Part shown: positions 40,331 through 48,773 of the stretch, one piece after another
How the letters are laid out: every line of letters starts with the position of its first letter
Position numbering within the stretch: position 1 is the first letter of the stretch
Assembly: GCA_910586735.1 (NCBI GenBank)
Contig: CAJUJW010000009.1
Coordinates: forward strand, 1-56,832
Length of the DNA: 56,832 nucleotides
Direction of reading: 5' to 3'
From: an uncultured Oscillibacter sp.
GTDB taxonomy: Bacteria; Bacillota; Clostridia; Oscillospirales; Oscillospiraceae
Notes under the pieces: generated by a model
What the model was told of the DNA's origin: nothing
Seen by the model: the letters and a program-made list of their open reading frames with translations, nothing else
Databases searched by the model: none
Translations under genes and position numbers: made by a program

Positions 40331-41131
40331 ATGGACATGCAGACTCTCTTCTCCCTGGAGGGCCAGGTGGCCCTGGTCACAGGCGGGGCCTACGGCATCG
40401 GCTTCGCCATCGCGGAGGCCCTGGCGGGGGCGGGGGCGAAAATCGCCTTCAACTGCCGCACCCAGGCCAACCTGGACAAGGCCCTGGAGGACTACGCCGC
40501 CAAGGGAATCGCGGCCAAGGGCTATATCGCCGACGTGACGGACGAGGCCCAGGTGGCGGACCTGGCAGCTAAAATCGAGGCGGACCTGGGGGCCGTGGAC
40601 ATCCTGGTGAACAACGCGGGCATCATCAAGCGCATCCCCATGCTGGAGATGAAGGCCGAGGAGTTCCGCCAGGTGGTGGACATCGACCTGGCGGGCCCCT
40701 TCATCTGCGCCAAGGCCGTCATCCCCGGCATGCTGAAAAAGGGGCACGGGAAAATCATCAACATCTGCTCCATGATGAGCGAGCTGGGCCGGGAGACCGT
40801 CAGCGCCTACGCCGCCGCCAAGGGCGGGCTGAAAATGCTGACCCGGAACATCTGCTCTGAGTACGGGGAGGCGAATATCCAGTGCAACGGCATCGGACCC
40901 GGCTACATTGCCACCCCCCAGACCGCCCCCCTGCGGGAGATTCAGCCTGACGGCAGCCGCCACCCCTTCGACCAGTTCATCCTGGCCAAGACCCCGGCGG
41001 GCCGCTGGGGGACGCCGGAGGATTTAATGGGCCCGGCGGTGTTCCTGGCCTCCCGCGCCTCCGACTTTGTCAACGGCCACATTCTCTATGTGGACGGCGG
41101 CATCCTGGCCTATATCGGCAAACAGCCCTGA
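40331..41131 (+). CDS. kduD: 2-keto-3-deoxygluconate 5-dehydrogenase
   Basis: NADH-dependent reduction of 2,5-diketo-3-deoxygluconate to KDG. 266 aa classical short-chain dehydrogenase: TGGAYGIG nucleotide motif near residue 18, NNAG near residue 95, catalytic Ser and the Tyr-x3-Lys of YAAAKGG near residue 160. The C-terminal GRWGTPEDLMGPAVFLAS is typical of KduD. ATG 40331 follows AAAGGAG at 9 nt. Confidence 0.93.
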   Translation: MDMQTLFSLEGQVALVTGGAYGIGFAIAEALAGAGAKIAFNCRTQANLDKALEDYAAKGIAAKGYIADVTDEAQVADLAAKIEADLGAVDILVNNAGIIKRIPMLEMKAEEFRQVVDIDLAGPFICAKAVIPGMLKKGHGKIINICSMMSELGRETVSAYAAAKGGLKMLTRNICSEYGEANIQCNGIGPGYIATPQTAPLREIQPDGSRHPFDQFILAKTPAGRWGTPEDLMGPAVFLASRASDFVNGHILYVDGGILAYIGKQP

Positions 41132-41164
41132 CGGCGGCCCCGCCGCCGGGAAAGGAGAACGACT

Positions 41165-42250
41165 ATGGAACATTCCAACCCCCTGCTGCGGGGGCGGGGC
41201 GGCCCGCGGTTCATCACCGCCGGCGAGATCATGCTCCGTCTGACCCCGCCCAACTACGGCAAAATCCGGGTGTCCACCAGCTTCGAGGCCAGCTACGGCG
41301 GCAGCGAGGCCAACATCGCCCTGGCCCTGGCCAACCTGGGGGTGGACAGCACCTTTTTCACCGTGGTGCCGGGCAACAGCCTGGGAAAGAGCGCCGTGCG
41401 GATGCTGCGCTCCAACGACGTACACTGCACCCCCGTCATCCTCAGCACCCCGGAGGAGACCCCCACCCACCGCCTGGGCACCTACTACCTGGAGACGGGC
41501 TACGGCATCCGCCCCAGCAAAGTGACCTACGACCGGCGGCACAGCGCCATCACGGAGTACGACTTTTCCAGGGTGGACCTGGACGCCCTGCTGGAGGGCT
41601 TCGACTGGCTCCACCTCAGCGGCATCACCCCGGCCCTGTCCCCCAGCTGCGCCGGGTTCATCCTGGACTGCCTGAAAGCCGCCAGGGAGAAGGGCCTCAC
41701 CGTCAGCTTTGACGGCAACTTCCGCTCCAAGCTCTGGACCTGGGAGGAGGCCCGGGACTACTGCACCCAGTGCCTGCCCTACGCGGACGTGCTGCTGGGC
41801 ATCGAGCCCTATCACCTCTGGAAGAACGAGGAGGACCACAGCCAGGGGGACTGGAAGGACGGCGTGCCCCTCCAGCCCAGCTACGAGCAGCAGGACGAGA
41901 TATTCCAGCGCTTTGTGGAGCGCTATCCCAATCTCAAGTGCATCGCCCGCCACGTGCGCTTTGCCCACAGCGGCAGCGAAAACAGCCTCATGGCTTACAT
42001 GTGGTATCAGGGCCACACCTTTGAGAGCAAGCGCTTCACCTTCAACATCCTGGATCGGGTAGGCGGAGGGGACGCCTTTGCCAGCGGCCTGATCTACGCC
42101 ATGATGCACGGGTACAAACCCATGGACATGGTAAATTTCGCCGTGGCCAGCAGTGTGATCAAACACACAATCCACGGAGACGGAAATATCACGGACGATG
42201 TGGACTCCATCCGAAACCTGATGAACATGAACTACGACATCAAGCGCTGA
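41165..42250 (+). CDS. kdgK: 2-keto-3-deoxygluconate kinase-like PfkB sugar kinase, copy 2
   Basis: A 361-aa ribokinase-fold kinase. Features are GEIMLRLTPPNYGKI, ASYGGSEANIALALANLG, SGITPALSPSC and the catalytic ILDRVGGGDAFASGL near residue 300. It is a clear paralogue of the kinase at 30257, with an extra acidic insert (KNEEDHSQGDWKDG). Operon position after kduI-kduD argues that it phosphorylates KDG made by that branch; a related keto-sugar acid is possible. Confidence 0.87.
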   Translation: MEHSNPLLRGRGGPRFITAGEIMLRLTPPNYGKIRVSTSFEASYGGSEANIALALANLGVDSTFFTVVPGNSLGKSAVRMLRSNDVHCTPVILSTPEETPTHRLGTYYLETGYGIRPSKVTYDRRHSAITEYDFSRVDLDALLEGFDWLHLSGITPALSPSCAGFILDCLKAAREKGLTVSFDGNFRSKLWTWEEARDYCTQCLPYADVLLGIEPYHLWKNEEDHSQGDWKDGVPLQPSYEQQDEIFQRFVERYPNLKCIARHVRFAHSGSENSLMAYMWYQGHTFESKRFTFNILDRVGGGDAFASGLIYAMMHGYKPMDMVNFAVASSVIKHTIHGDGNITDDVDSIRNLMNMNYDIKR

Positions 42251-42286
42251 CCCGGGCCATGGGAACGGGAACCGTCAAGGCAAAAA

Positions 42287-42317
42287 CGAGGGCTGAAGCC
42301 GTTGGCTTCAGCCCTCG
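42287..42317. terminator. Terminator between convergent kdgK2 and uxaE
   Basis: A perfect 14-bp stem (42287-42300 with 42304-42317) and 3-nt loop, with TTTTTG following on the minus strand. It is strongest for the leftward uxaE transcript but also lies just after kdgK2. Confidence 0.9.
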
Positions 42318-42330
42318 CTGTCTCTCCGCC

Positions 42331-43716
42331 TTACCTCCGGGCGTGGGGGCAGGTCAGCTCCAGGTGGCGGCCGATGTGGGCCTCCAGCCGGGCGGCGTAG
42401 TCCTCCCGGCGGGTCCTCCACAGGCGGTACAGTCCGTCCCGGAGGTCCGGGCGGTTCATGATTTTGCCGTAGGTGATGTGCAGCAGCTGCCGGGAGGCGT
42501 CCTCCTCCAGCAGTTCCGGCAGCCGCGCGTCCGGCAGGGCGGCGCTCTCCGGCGCCTGGGAGAGCCCGGCGGACACGTGGTAGTATTTCCGGCACTCCTC
42601 GAAGACCGTCCGGGCGTACTCGTACACCCGGCGGAACAGGGCGGGGTCCCCGGCGGCGGCGATTTTCAGGGCCTCCAGCCAGCTGGTGCCGGAGGTTTTC
42701 AGGTGGAAGCGCTCCCCCGTGGCCTTCCCGATGGCGGGGAAGACGGAGAACTTGTCGGACCCGGAGTGTACGCTGAGTTTATAGCCGAAGTGTTCCGCGA
42801 TGGCGGCGTGAACCACGATCTCCCGCCGGAACTGGTCCAGGTCCCCCCGGTAGTCGATTCCCTTCTGGAACTCCCCGCAGAACCGGGGGGCCAGAGTGCG
42901 AAAGTCCACCCCCGCCAGGCGCAGCTCGTTGGCCGCGAAGTAGTGCTCCTCCGGCGTGGTGGGGGCGTCGGTCTCGTCCATGCTGACCTCGAAGTCCACC
43001 GGATGACCGGCGACGCAGTCCCGGTAAACTTCAGCGGCGAAGGCCGCGGCCTCCCCGTAGACGGCCTGGGCCCGGGCCAGGGTCTCCCGGGTGAAGCCCA
43101 GAACCGCCCCCTTTAACCGGATCTCTCCCGCCAGATACCGCGCCTCCAGTTCAGGGGAGAGGGGGGCGGAGTCCCGCTCACAGTGGATGTGTTCCGAGCA
43201 GTCCAGCGTAATCATGCTCACGCCGCTCTGGATCGCCATGCGGACCTCCCCGGCGGTTTTCAAATGGTCCCCGTCCGCGCCGTAGCCCCGGCGGTAGCCC
43301 GCCTGGAGCACCTGGAAGGTCACCCGGTCCAGCAGGGTCTCATAGGTGCCGCCCATCAGCGTCAGCTCCCGCATGGACTGCTGGGCCAGGACGGGGTAGG
43401 CGTCGTAGGGCTCCACCGCCCGGATATGCCCCAGGGTGGCGATGCCCAGGCGGTCCCCGGTGCCGATGGTCCGGGCCTCCCCCAGGACCTGCCGGGGGGC
43501 CGTCCAGGGCAGCAGCTCCCAGAGCCGCCGGGCGGTCTCGTGGTTCATGGGGAGGCGGTACAGCCCCGGCCCCGCCGGGGTCCCCCCGGAGACGGGGCAG
43601 GACTCCCCGGCGAAGAACAGCCCGTCCTCGTCCCCCAGGTCCGCCATGTACAGCGCCCCCTCCGGCAGTTCCGCCAGGGAGGCGGGGTAGGCGTTTTTCG
43701 GCAGTTGATATGTCAT
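42331..43716 (-). CDS. uxaE: Tagaturonate/fructuronate epimerase (UxaE family)
   Basis: 461 aa protein matching the UxaE family first characterised in Thermotoga, which interconverts D-tagaturonate and D-fructuronate at C3/C4. Notable blocks: GGTYETLLDRVTFQVLQAG, TLDCSEHIHCE (likely metal ligands), DFEVSMDETDAPTTPEEH, KLSVHSGSDKFSVFP and TSGTSWLEALKIAA. ATG 43716 is chosen because AAAGGA lies about 13 nt before it, while the ATG at 43728 touches the RBS. It would link the glucuronate and galacturonate arms and give the inositol-derived tagaturonate either exit. Confidence 0.85.
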   Translation of the reverse strand: MTYQLPKNAYPASLAELPEGALYMADLGDEDGLFFAGESCPVSGGTPAGPGLYRLPMNHETARRLWELLPWTAPRQVLGEARTIGTGDRLGIATLGHIRAVEPYDAYPVLAQQSMRELTLMGGTYETLLDRVTFQVLQAGYRRGYGADGDHLKTAGEVRMAIQSGVSMITLDCSEHIHCERDSAPLSPELEARYLAGEIRLKGAVLGFTRETLARAQAVYGEAAAFAAEVYRDCVAGHPVDFEVSMDETDAPTTPEEHYFAANELRLAGVDFRTLAPRFCGEFQKGIDYRGDLDQFRREIVVHAAIAEHFGYKLSVHSGSDKFSVFPAIGKATGERFHLKTSGTSWLEALKIAAAGDPALFRRVYEYARTVFEECRKYYHVSAGLSQAPESAALPDARLPELLEEDASRQLLHITYGKIMNRPDLRDGLYRLWRTRREDYAARLEAHIGRHLELTCPHARR

Positions 43717-43747
43717 ATGAAGTTCCATCCTTTACAATTCAGTTGAT

Positions 43748-44647
43748 TCACGGTTCTCTCTCGGTGTCCCGGTGGATCAGCAGGACGCTGGTCACCGTCA
43801 GCGCCGCCCCCAGAAGGTGGTTCCACAACAGTGGCTCTCCCAGAATCAGGAAGGCGCTGACCGTGGCCGCCAGGGGCTCCACCACGTTCAGCGCCCCGGC
43901 GGTGGAGGCCGGAAGCAGCTCGACGGAGCGGAAGGTCAGGAGATAGGGCAGGGCCGAGAACACCAGCAGGTATCCCGCCAGCACCAGCGCCGCCCGCCAG
44001 TCCAGGAAGCAGGACGCGGCGGCGGAGAGCCCGCCGGAGAAGGGCAGGCCCATGAACGCGCCGGCCGCCATGCCGTAGAACATCAGCGGCAGCTTGCGCC
44101 CCCGCTGCCCGGCCAGCTTGCCGCAGACCATGTAGACCGTCTTCCCAATTCCCGAGGCAAAGGCCGCCAGGACGCCCCAGGCGAACATCCGCCCGCCCTG
44201 GAGAATCTCCGGGTTCCACACCACGAAGGCCAGGCCCGTCAGACCCACGGCGATGCCCAGGCGCTTTTCCCGGCTGATCCTCTCGTGGAACAGCGCCACG
44301 GAGCAGAGACAGACCATGATGGTAGAGCTGGACTGGGTGAAGGAGCACACGCCCACCGGCGCGAACTGGAGGCTCAGCAGCATGCAGAACTGGACCAGGA
44401 ACAGCCCGCACACGCCGGTGAAGGCGAAAAAGGCCAGCTCCTTCCCCTTCGCCCGCAAGAGGGCGGGGTCCCTCCGCAGCAGCAGGAGCAGGAAGACCGC
44501 CATGCAGAAGAGAGACCGGATCAGCGACAGGTCCTGAAAGGGGATCTGATCGAAGTAGCGGTAGATTAGTTTCAGCGCCGTGTTGCCGCAGCCGAAGAAG
44601 ATGGTGGCCCCCACGGCGCACAGCAGGCCCTTGCGTTCAGGTTTCAT
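43748..44647 (-). CDS. EamA/DMT-superfamily transporter
   Basis: A 299-aa membrane protein with ten helices in two EamA repeats (residues 5-140 and 150-290), each ending with the family's typical GxxLxxxGV/LLGAALTVTSVLLI style helices. EamA proteins export or import small metabolites. The start at 44647 follows AAAGGA; the 8-residue longer form lacks an RBS. It lies between a terminator and uxaE in the same direction, so it may export or import a keto-acid; substrate unknown. Confidence 0.88.
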   Translation of the reverse strand: MKPERKGLLCAVGATIFFGCGNTALKLIYRYFDQIPFQDLSLIRSLFCMAVFLLLLLRRDPALLRAKGKELAFFAFTGVCGLFLVQFCMLLSLQFAPVGVCSFTQSSSTIMVCLCSVALFHERISREKRLGIAVGLTGLAFVVWNPEILQGGRMFAWGVLAAFASGIGKTVYMVCGKLAGQRGRKLPLMFYGMAAGAFMGLPFSGGLSAAASCFLDWRAALVLAGYLLVFSALPYLLTFRSVELLPASTAGALNVVEPLAATVSAFLILGEPLLWNHLLGAALTVTSVLLIHRDTEREP

Positions 44648-44683
44648 GGCTCGTCCTTTCCCGGGGCCCAAGGCCCCGAGGGC

Positions 44684-44718
44684 AAAAAGAGGCCCCGATT
44701 CTCAGAATCGGGGCCTCT
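44684..44718 (-). terminator. Terminator after gntR3
   Basis: A perfect 14-bp stem with a one-base centre (44689-44702 with 44704-44717) followed by TTTTT on the minus strand. Confidence 0.9.
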
Positions 44719-44721
44719 CTG

Positions 44722-45393
44722 TCACTTGAACAGATGGATATTTTGAAACTGGTACATCTTCACGGATTCCAGCACGTCCCTGTCGTGGTCCTTCATCAGG
44801 CGGCGGGCGTCGCTGGCGTTGCCGGCGCGGATCGCCTCCAGAATCAGCTGGTGCTGCACGATGGAGACCTGAGCCCGGTCCCGGGTGATGGGCAGCGAGA
44901 TGCGGGTCAGCCGCTCAAAGGCGCTGTCCAGGGTGCTGAAAAACACCCGGTTATAGGTCGCCTTTGCCACGGACATGTGAAACAGGCGGTCACAGTGGGC
45001 CATCTCCTCTACGCTGTCCAGGTTGATGGTCTTGTGATAGTCGTTGATCCGCACCATTTCCGCGATGTCCTCGTCGGTCCGGCGCTGGGCGGCGTAAAAG
45101 GCCGACGCGCTCTCCAGCGCCTCCCGCAGCTCCAAAAGCTCCAGGATTTCCGTGGCGCTGATCCGGGCCACAATGGCGCAGCGGTTCGGCAGCAGCTCCA
45201 CGTATCCCTCGTAGGACAGGCGGCTGATGGCCTCCTTCACCGGCGTCCGGCTGACGTTCAGCCGGGTGCTGAGCTCCCGTATGTACAGCATCGTACCGGG
45301 CGCGTAGGTTCCGTTCAGAATTTGTTTGCGCAGGGTTTGATAGACGTATTCCGCCTTATTGATGACCGGGGGAGACTGTTCCACGCCATCCAT
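44722..45393 (-). CDS. GntR-family regulator, FCD subfamily (regulator 3, inositol-type cluster)
   Basis: 223 aa. Winged helix-turn-helix in residues 15-80 (GTMLYIRELSTRLNVSRTPVKEAISRL), then an FCD domain with HCDRLFHMSVAKA and HQLILEAIRAG metal/ligand positions. ATG 45393 follows AAAAGGAG at about 9 nt; the longer frame overlaps the upstream gene and is rejected. It is the third gene after the IolN-like and IolO-like genes of the leftward unit. TGGCATGCC palindromes at both promoters of the divergent cluster are candidate operators. Confidence 0.9.
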   Translation of the reverse strand: MDGVEQSPPVINKAEYVYQTLRKQILNGTYAPGTMLYIRELSTRLNVSRTPVKEAISRLSYEGYVELLPNRCAIVARISATEILELLELREALESASAFYAAQRRTDEDIAEMVRINDYHKTINLDSVEEMAHCDRLFHMSVAKATYNRVFFSTLDSAFERLTRISLPITRDRAQVSIVQHQLILEAIRAGNASDARRLMKDHDRDVLESVKMYQFQNIHLFK

Positions 45394-45458
45394 CAGCTCT
45401 CTCTCCTTTTCAGCATACCGGGGAATACATTTAACTATACGTTCTTGCACTGAAAAAG

Positions 45459-46280
45459 TCAACATTTTTCCAGCATGTTTTTCAGGAAGGCGTACCCCTG
45501 CGCGCCAGTTTCCGCCGCGTCCTCCCCGGGAATGCACTCCAGGGAAACGGTCCCCTGGTAACGGCTGTCCCGCAGGGCGGCGAAGACCGCCGGGAAATCC
45601 AAATGCCCCATTCCCGGCGTCAGCCGGTTGGAGTCCGCCACGTGGAAATATCCCAGCAGATCCCCGGCCGTGTGAATTGCGGCGGCCATGTCGGCCTCCT
45701 CGATGTTCATGTGAAAGGTGTCCAGGTGGACCCGGCAGTTGCGCAGGTCCCACTTGCGGATAAACCGCACCAGCTCCTCCGACGTGTTGAAGAGATTGGT
45801 CTCGTAGCGGTTGATCACCTCCACCAGGAGCGTCTGCCCCCTCTGCCCGGCGTACTCCCCCAGTTCCGACAGCTGCTCAGCCAGCAATCTGTCGAAATCC
45901 GGGTCCTCCGGCCTCCGGTTTCCCTTCACCCAGCCGATGACCACGCCGTCCGTGGCCCTCAGCCGGGCCGCCACGTCAATATAGTCCCGCAGCTCCGCCA
46001 TGGCCCCGGCCCGGTTCTCCGGGTCCGGGGAGGTCATGCACAAGCCCCGCTCGGTGAAGATGCGCCCCGTCACGACGGCGGAGATCCGGCGCCCCTGGGC
46101 CTCGCAGGCCGCCAGCACCTCCTCGGCGGGGAAGGTCCCGGCGTCCACCACGTGGACCTCCAGGGCCTCATAGCCCAGCTCACGGGCCCGCCCCACGCAC
46201 TCCGTCAAATCCCCCCGCAGCACCAGCGGCGCGCTGGGGGCGGCGGAGGTGATGGCCGTGATGGCAAGTTGGTTCGTCAC
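45459..46280 (-). CDS. IolO-like sugar epimerase (xylose isomerase-like TIM barrel), copy 1
   Basis: 273 aa. Metal-binding positions of the D-tagatose 3-epimerase/IolO group are all visible: Glu in VEVINRYETN, Asp in LDTFHMNIEEAD, His in FHVADSNRLTPGMGHLDF and Glu in VSLECIPG. In Thermotoga, IolO epimerises 5-keto-L-gluconate to D-tagaturonate. Here it follows an IolN-like gene by 11 bp, and downstream uronate genes could consume tagaturonate. Other ketose 3-epimerase substrates are possible. A paralogue lies at 55679. Confidence 0.8.
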   Translation of the reverse strand: MTNQLAITAITSAAPSAPLVLRGDLTECVGRARELGYEALEVHVVDAGTFPAEEVLAACEAQGRRISAVVTGRIFTERGLCMTSPDPENRAGAMAELRDYIDVAARLRATDGVVIGWVKGNRRPEDPDFDRLLAEQLSELGEYAGQRGQTLLVEVINRYETNLFNTSEELVRFIRKWDLRNCRVHLDTFHMNIEEADMAAAIHTAGDLLGYFHVADSNRLTPGMGHLDFPAVFAALRDSRYQGTVSLECIPGEDAAETGAQGYAFLKNMLEKC

Positions 46281-46291
46281 GGCGCGCCCCC

Positions 46292-47239
46292 TTAATAAGC
46301 CAGAGTGTAAATGTGGCGCTCTCCGGCCACCACGGCCCGGACGGCCTCGGGGTCCCGCTGGGTCATCATCTCAATGGGGGGCAGCTGCCCGGCGGGGTAG
46401 CGCTCCAGGATGTCGTTCACCAGCTTCTCCAGATAATCCAGGGTCATCTCCACGCCCTTGCGGGCCTTCTCCCCGTCCGCCAGGGAGGCGTCGCCGATGA
46501 CTCCCTGAGGCTGGCAGATGCACTCCATGCCGCAGGAGCCCAGGGCGTTGTACCACTTGATGGGCCCGTCCCCCCGCTCGGCGGAGTTGTTGATGTGCCC
46601 CTTGGGCAGCAGGGGGGCGGCGGGGACCTTCACGGCGCACTCCTGCTTGCAGAGCTCGGGGAACAGCGCCAGGGACCAGGACTGCTCCACCTCGTCGGCG
46701 TGGACAAAGGGCGTGTCATAGGGGCCGCCGTGGTCCCGTGTGTCCAGCTCGCCCTTGGCGCAGTTCCAGAAGTGGGTGTAAAGGATGATGGCGGGCACCT
46801 GGAACTTCTTGCCGAACTTGTGGATGGCCAGGGGGATGACATAGTCCTGCCCGTGGCCGTTGACCACGATCATCTTGCGGAAGCCCGCGTTCCAGAAGCC
46901 CGCGAACACGTAGACCAGATAGTCCGCCAGGGTCTCCTCGGGAATCATGATCGTCCCCTTCTGGCCCAGGTGGTGATAGGGGTGAGAGCCATACCAGATG
47001 GGCTGGGCCACGGTACACCCGGTGGCCTTGGCCACCTGCTCGCACAGGCGGGTGTCCAGATAGGTGTCCTCGCCGTAGGGGGCGCTGGGCCCGTGGTTCT
47101 CCGTGGAGCCCACGGGGATGAGGATCACGTCGTTTTTCTTCAGCCGTTCCGCCACGTCCCGGTTGGTCATGTTCTGATAGTAGATGCCGTTGTTGACTTC
47201 CATGTTCCCGCCCGACGCGGGGATTTGCCACTTGCTCAT
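46292..47239 (-). CDS. Creatininase-family hydrolase, IolN-like, copy 1
   Basis: 315 aa. The creatininase fold motifs are present: STENHG (Glu47 and His49) with a following Asp, SHPYHHLGQKGT, VVNGHGQD and FVHADEVEQS, which together supply the two metal sites. IolN of Thermotoga (same superfamily) opens the ring of 3-dehydro-scyllo-inosose to 5-keto-L-gluconate. Adjacent IolO-like and zinc dehydrogenase genes favour a similar ring-opening role over creatinine hydrolysis. ATG 47239 is set by AAAGGCGG upstream. First gene of the leftward unit, divergent from the dehydrogenases. Confidence 0.8.
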   Translation of the reverse strand: MSKWQIPASGGNMEVNNGIYYQNMTNRDVAERLKKNDVILIPVGSTENHGPSAPYGEDTYLDTRLCEQVAKATGCTVAQPIWYGSHPYHHLGQKGTIMIPEETLADYLVYVFAGFWNAGFRKMIVVNGHGQDYVIPLAIHKFGKKFQVPAIILYTHFWNCAKGELDTRDHGGPYDTPFVHADEVEQSWSLALFPELCKQECAVKVPAAPLLPKGHINNSAERGDGPIKWYNALGSCGMECICQPQGVIGDASLADGEKARKGVEMTLDYLEKLVNDILERYPAGQLPPIEMMTQRDPEAVRAVVAGERHIYTLAY

Positions 47240-47320
47240 AATTGTTCCGCCTTTCTCGTTCCGAATTTGTTGCGTACCTCTACTTGCCGGCGGTATTCCT
47301 GGCACTTGGTGTCATACCAC

Positions 47321-47330
47321 TGGCATGCCG
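47321..47330. promoter_or_regulatory. Putative GntR3 operator, site 1
   Basis: TGGCATGCCG, a near-perfect palindrome just downstream of the leftward -10 box, matches the perfect palindrome at 47569. Confidence 0.6.
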
Positions 47331-47341
47331 GTTTTGCGGCT

Positions 47342-47371
47342 ATTATATGCCTGACTGTTTCAAGATTGCAA
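47342..47371 (-). promoter_or_regulatory. Promoter of the leftward IolN-IolO-GntR3 unit
   Basis: On the minus strand TTGCAA (47366-47371) and consensus TATAAT (47342-47347) with 18-bp spacer. Confidence 0.7.
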
Positions 47372-47476
47372 GTCCAGATTCGACATTTACGGCCTAATTT
47401 TAAATTTTTGTAAATAGCCAACAAAAACTTCACAAACATTTTGGAGAAGAGCACAAAAAAACTTTTGGATTTTTCC

Positions 47477-47505
47477 TTGATTTTTGTCAAAAACGCCTCT
47501 ATACT
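47477..47505 (+). promoter_or_regulatory. Promoter of the rightward dehydrogenase-ABC unit
   Basis: TTGATT (47477-47482), 17-bp spacer, TATACT (47500-47505), in an AT-rich block of the 454-bp divergent intergenic region (47240-47693), giving a leader of about 180 nt. Confidence 0.7.
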
Positions 47506-47568
47506 AAAAACGATAACGGAACCAGGTGAAAACGGCCGCAGGCCAGGGGCCCAGTTTTCTGTGCTAAG

Positions 47569-47578
47569 TGGCATGCCA
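47569..47578. promoter_or_regulatory. Putative GntR3 operator, site 2
   Basis: The perfect palindrome TGGCATGCCA lies about 57 nt after the predicted transcription start, with a related CTGTATGCCG directly after it. Binding there would block elongation. Confidence 0.6.
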
Positions 47579-47693
47579 ACTGTATGCCGAATGACCGGCC
47601 CATAGGCCGCGATTCGGTTCTCAGGCCCTGCGGGAGGCCTCTCAAGTTCGATTTCAGAAGGCCATGGATATTGAGAAAGGAGATGGACACCAT

Positions 47694-48773
47694 ATGCCTC
47701 AGGAAATGCGGGCGGTCCTGATTCACAAGCCGGGGGAGTTCTCCGTGGAGACGGTGCCGGTGCCCCGGCCCGGCTATGGGGAGGTTCTGGTGCAGGTGCG
47801 GTCCGTCGCCATCTGCGGCTCGGACCCCGGCATTTTCGGCGGGAAGGTTTTGCAGAACGGGTGGCCCCCCTACTTCCCCTTTGTGGCGGGCCACGAGTTC
47901 GCCGGGAGGGTCGTGGCCCTGGGAGAGGGCGTCAGCACCCTGAAGGAAGGCGACCGGGTGGCCGGGGAGGCCCACTGCGGCTGCGGCTGCTGCGAGATGT
48001 GCAAGAAGGGGTTCTACAACCTCTGCTTACAGTACGGGAATCACGCCGCGGGGCACCACCACTACGGGCACAACACCCCCGGCTGCTACGCCCAGTATCA
48101 GGTGTACAGCCAGAAGGCCCTGACCCTTCTGCCGGAGAACGTCTCCTATGACCAGGGGGCCATGGCGGACACCGCCGGCATCGCCTACAACGCCCTGCGC
48201 CTCACCGGCGTGGAGCCCGGCGGCTGGACGGCGGTCATCGGTCCGGGCCCCATGGGCATCATGGCCATGCGCCTGGCCCAGGCCATGGGCAGCAAAACCG
48301 CCGTCATCGGCCGGGGGGCCCGGCTGGCCCTGGCGGGGCGCATGGGCGCCTCGGCGCTGATCGACTTCGAGCGGGTATCCGACCCGGTGGAGGAGGTCCG
48401 CCGGATCACCGGCGGCGGGGCCCACCAGGTCATTGAGGCCGCCGGAAGCGGCAACGCCTATTACGAGGCGGTGCAGATGGCCCGGAAGGGGGGCCGCGTG
48501 GCCCTCGTCAGCATCCCCGCCCAGGACGGCCAGCAGGCCGCGCTGAAATCCCTCATCATGAACCAGATCACCCTCCACGGCGTCCGGGCCAACCCCAACT
48601 GCTCCAAGACGGTGCTGGACATGATGAGCCAGGGGATTCTGGACGTGGACCAGATGATTACCCATCACTTCCCCCTGGAGGAGATTCACGAGGCGTTCGA
48701 CACCTTTATTCAGAGAAAGAACGGCGCGTTGAAGGTGGTGGTCCACCCCAACGGAGAAAAGGAGGACCTATGA
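47694..48773 (+). CDS. Zinc-dependent medium-chain alcohol dehydrogenase (candidate inositol/inosose dehydrogenase) A
   Basis: 359 aa MDR-superfamily NAD(P) dehydrogenase. Catalytic zinc: Cys in AICGSD and GHEFAG. A structural zinc lobe with four Cys is visible in CGCGCCEMCKKGFYNLC. The Rossmann glycine motif is VIGPGPMG near residue 185. The ATG at 47694 is used because AAAGGAG gives a 10-nt spacing, not the ATG at 47664. It overlaps dehydrogenase B in ATGA. By cluster analogy it could oxidise a cyclitol or its ketone (IolM is in this superfamily); sorbitol-type substrates cannot be excluded. Confidence 0.83.
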   Translation: MPQEMRAVLIHKPGEFSVETVPVPRPGYGEVLVQVRSVAICGSDPGIFGGKVLQNGWPPYFPFVAGHEFAGRVVALGEGVSTLKEGDRVAGEAHCGCGCCEMCKKGFYNLCLQYGNHAAGHHHYGHNTPGCYAQYQVYSQKALTLLPENVSYDQGAMADTAGIAYNALRLTGVEPGGWTAVIGPGPMGIMAMRLAQAMGSKTAVIGRGARLALAGRMGASALIDFERVSDPVEEVRRITGGGAHQVIEAAGSGNAYYEAVQMARKGGRVALVSIPAQDGQQAALKSLIMNQITLHGVRANPNCSKTVLDMMSQGILDVDQMITHHFPLEEIHEAFDTFIQRKNGALKVVVHPNGEKEDL

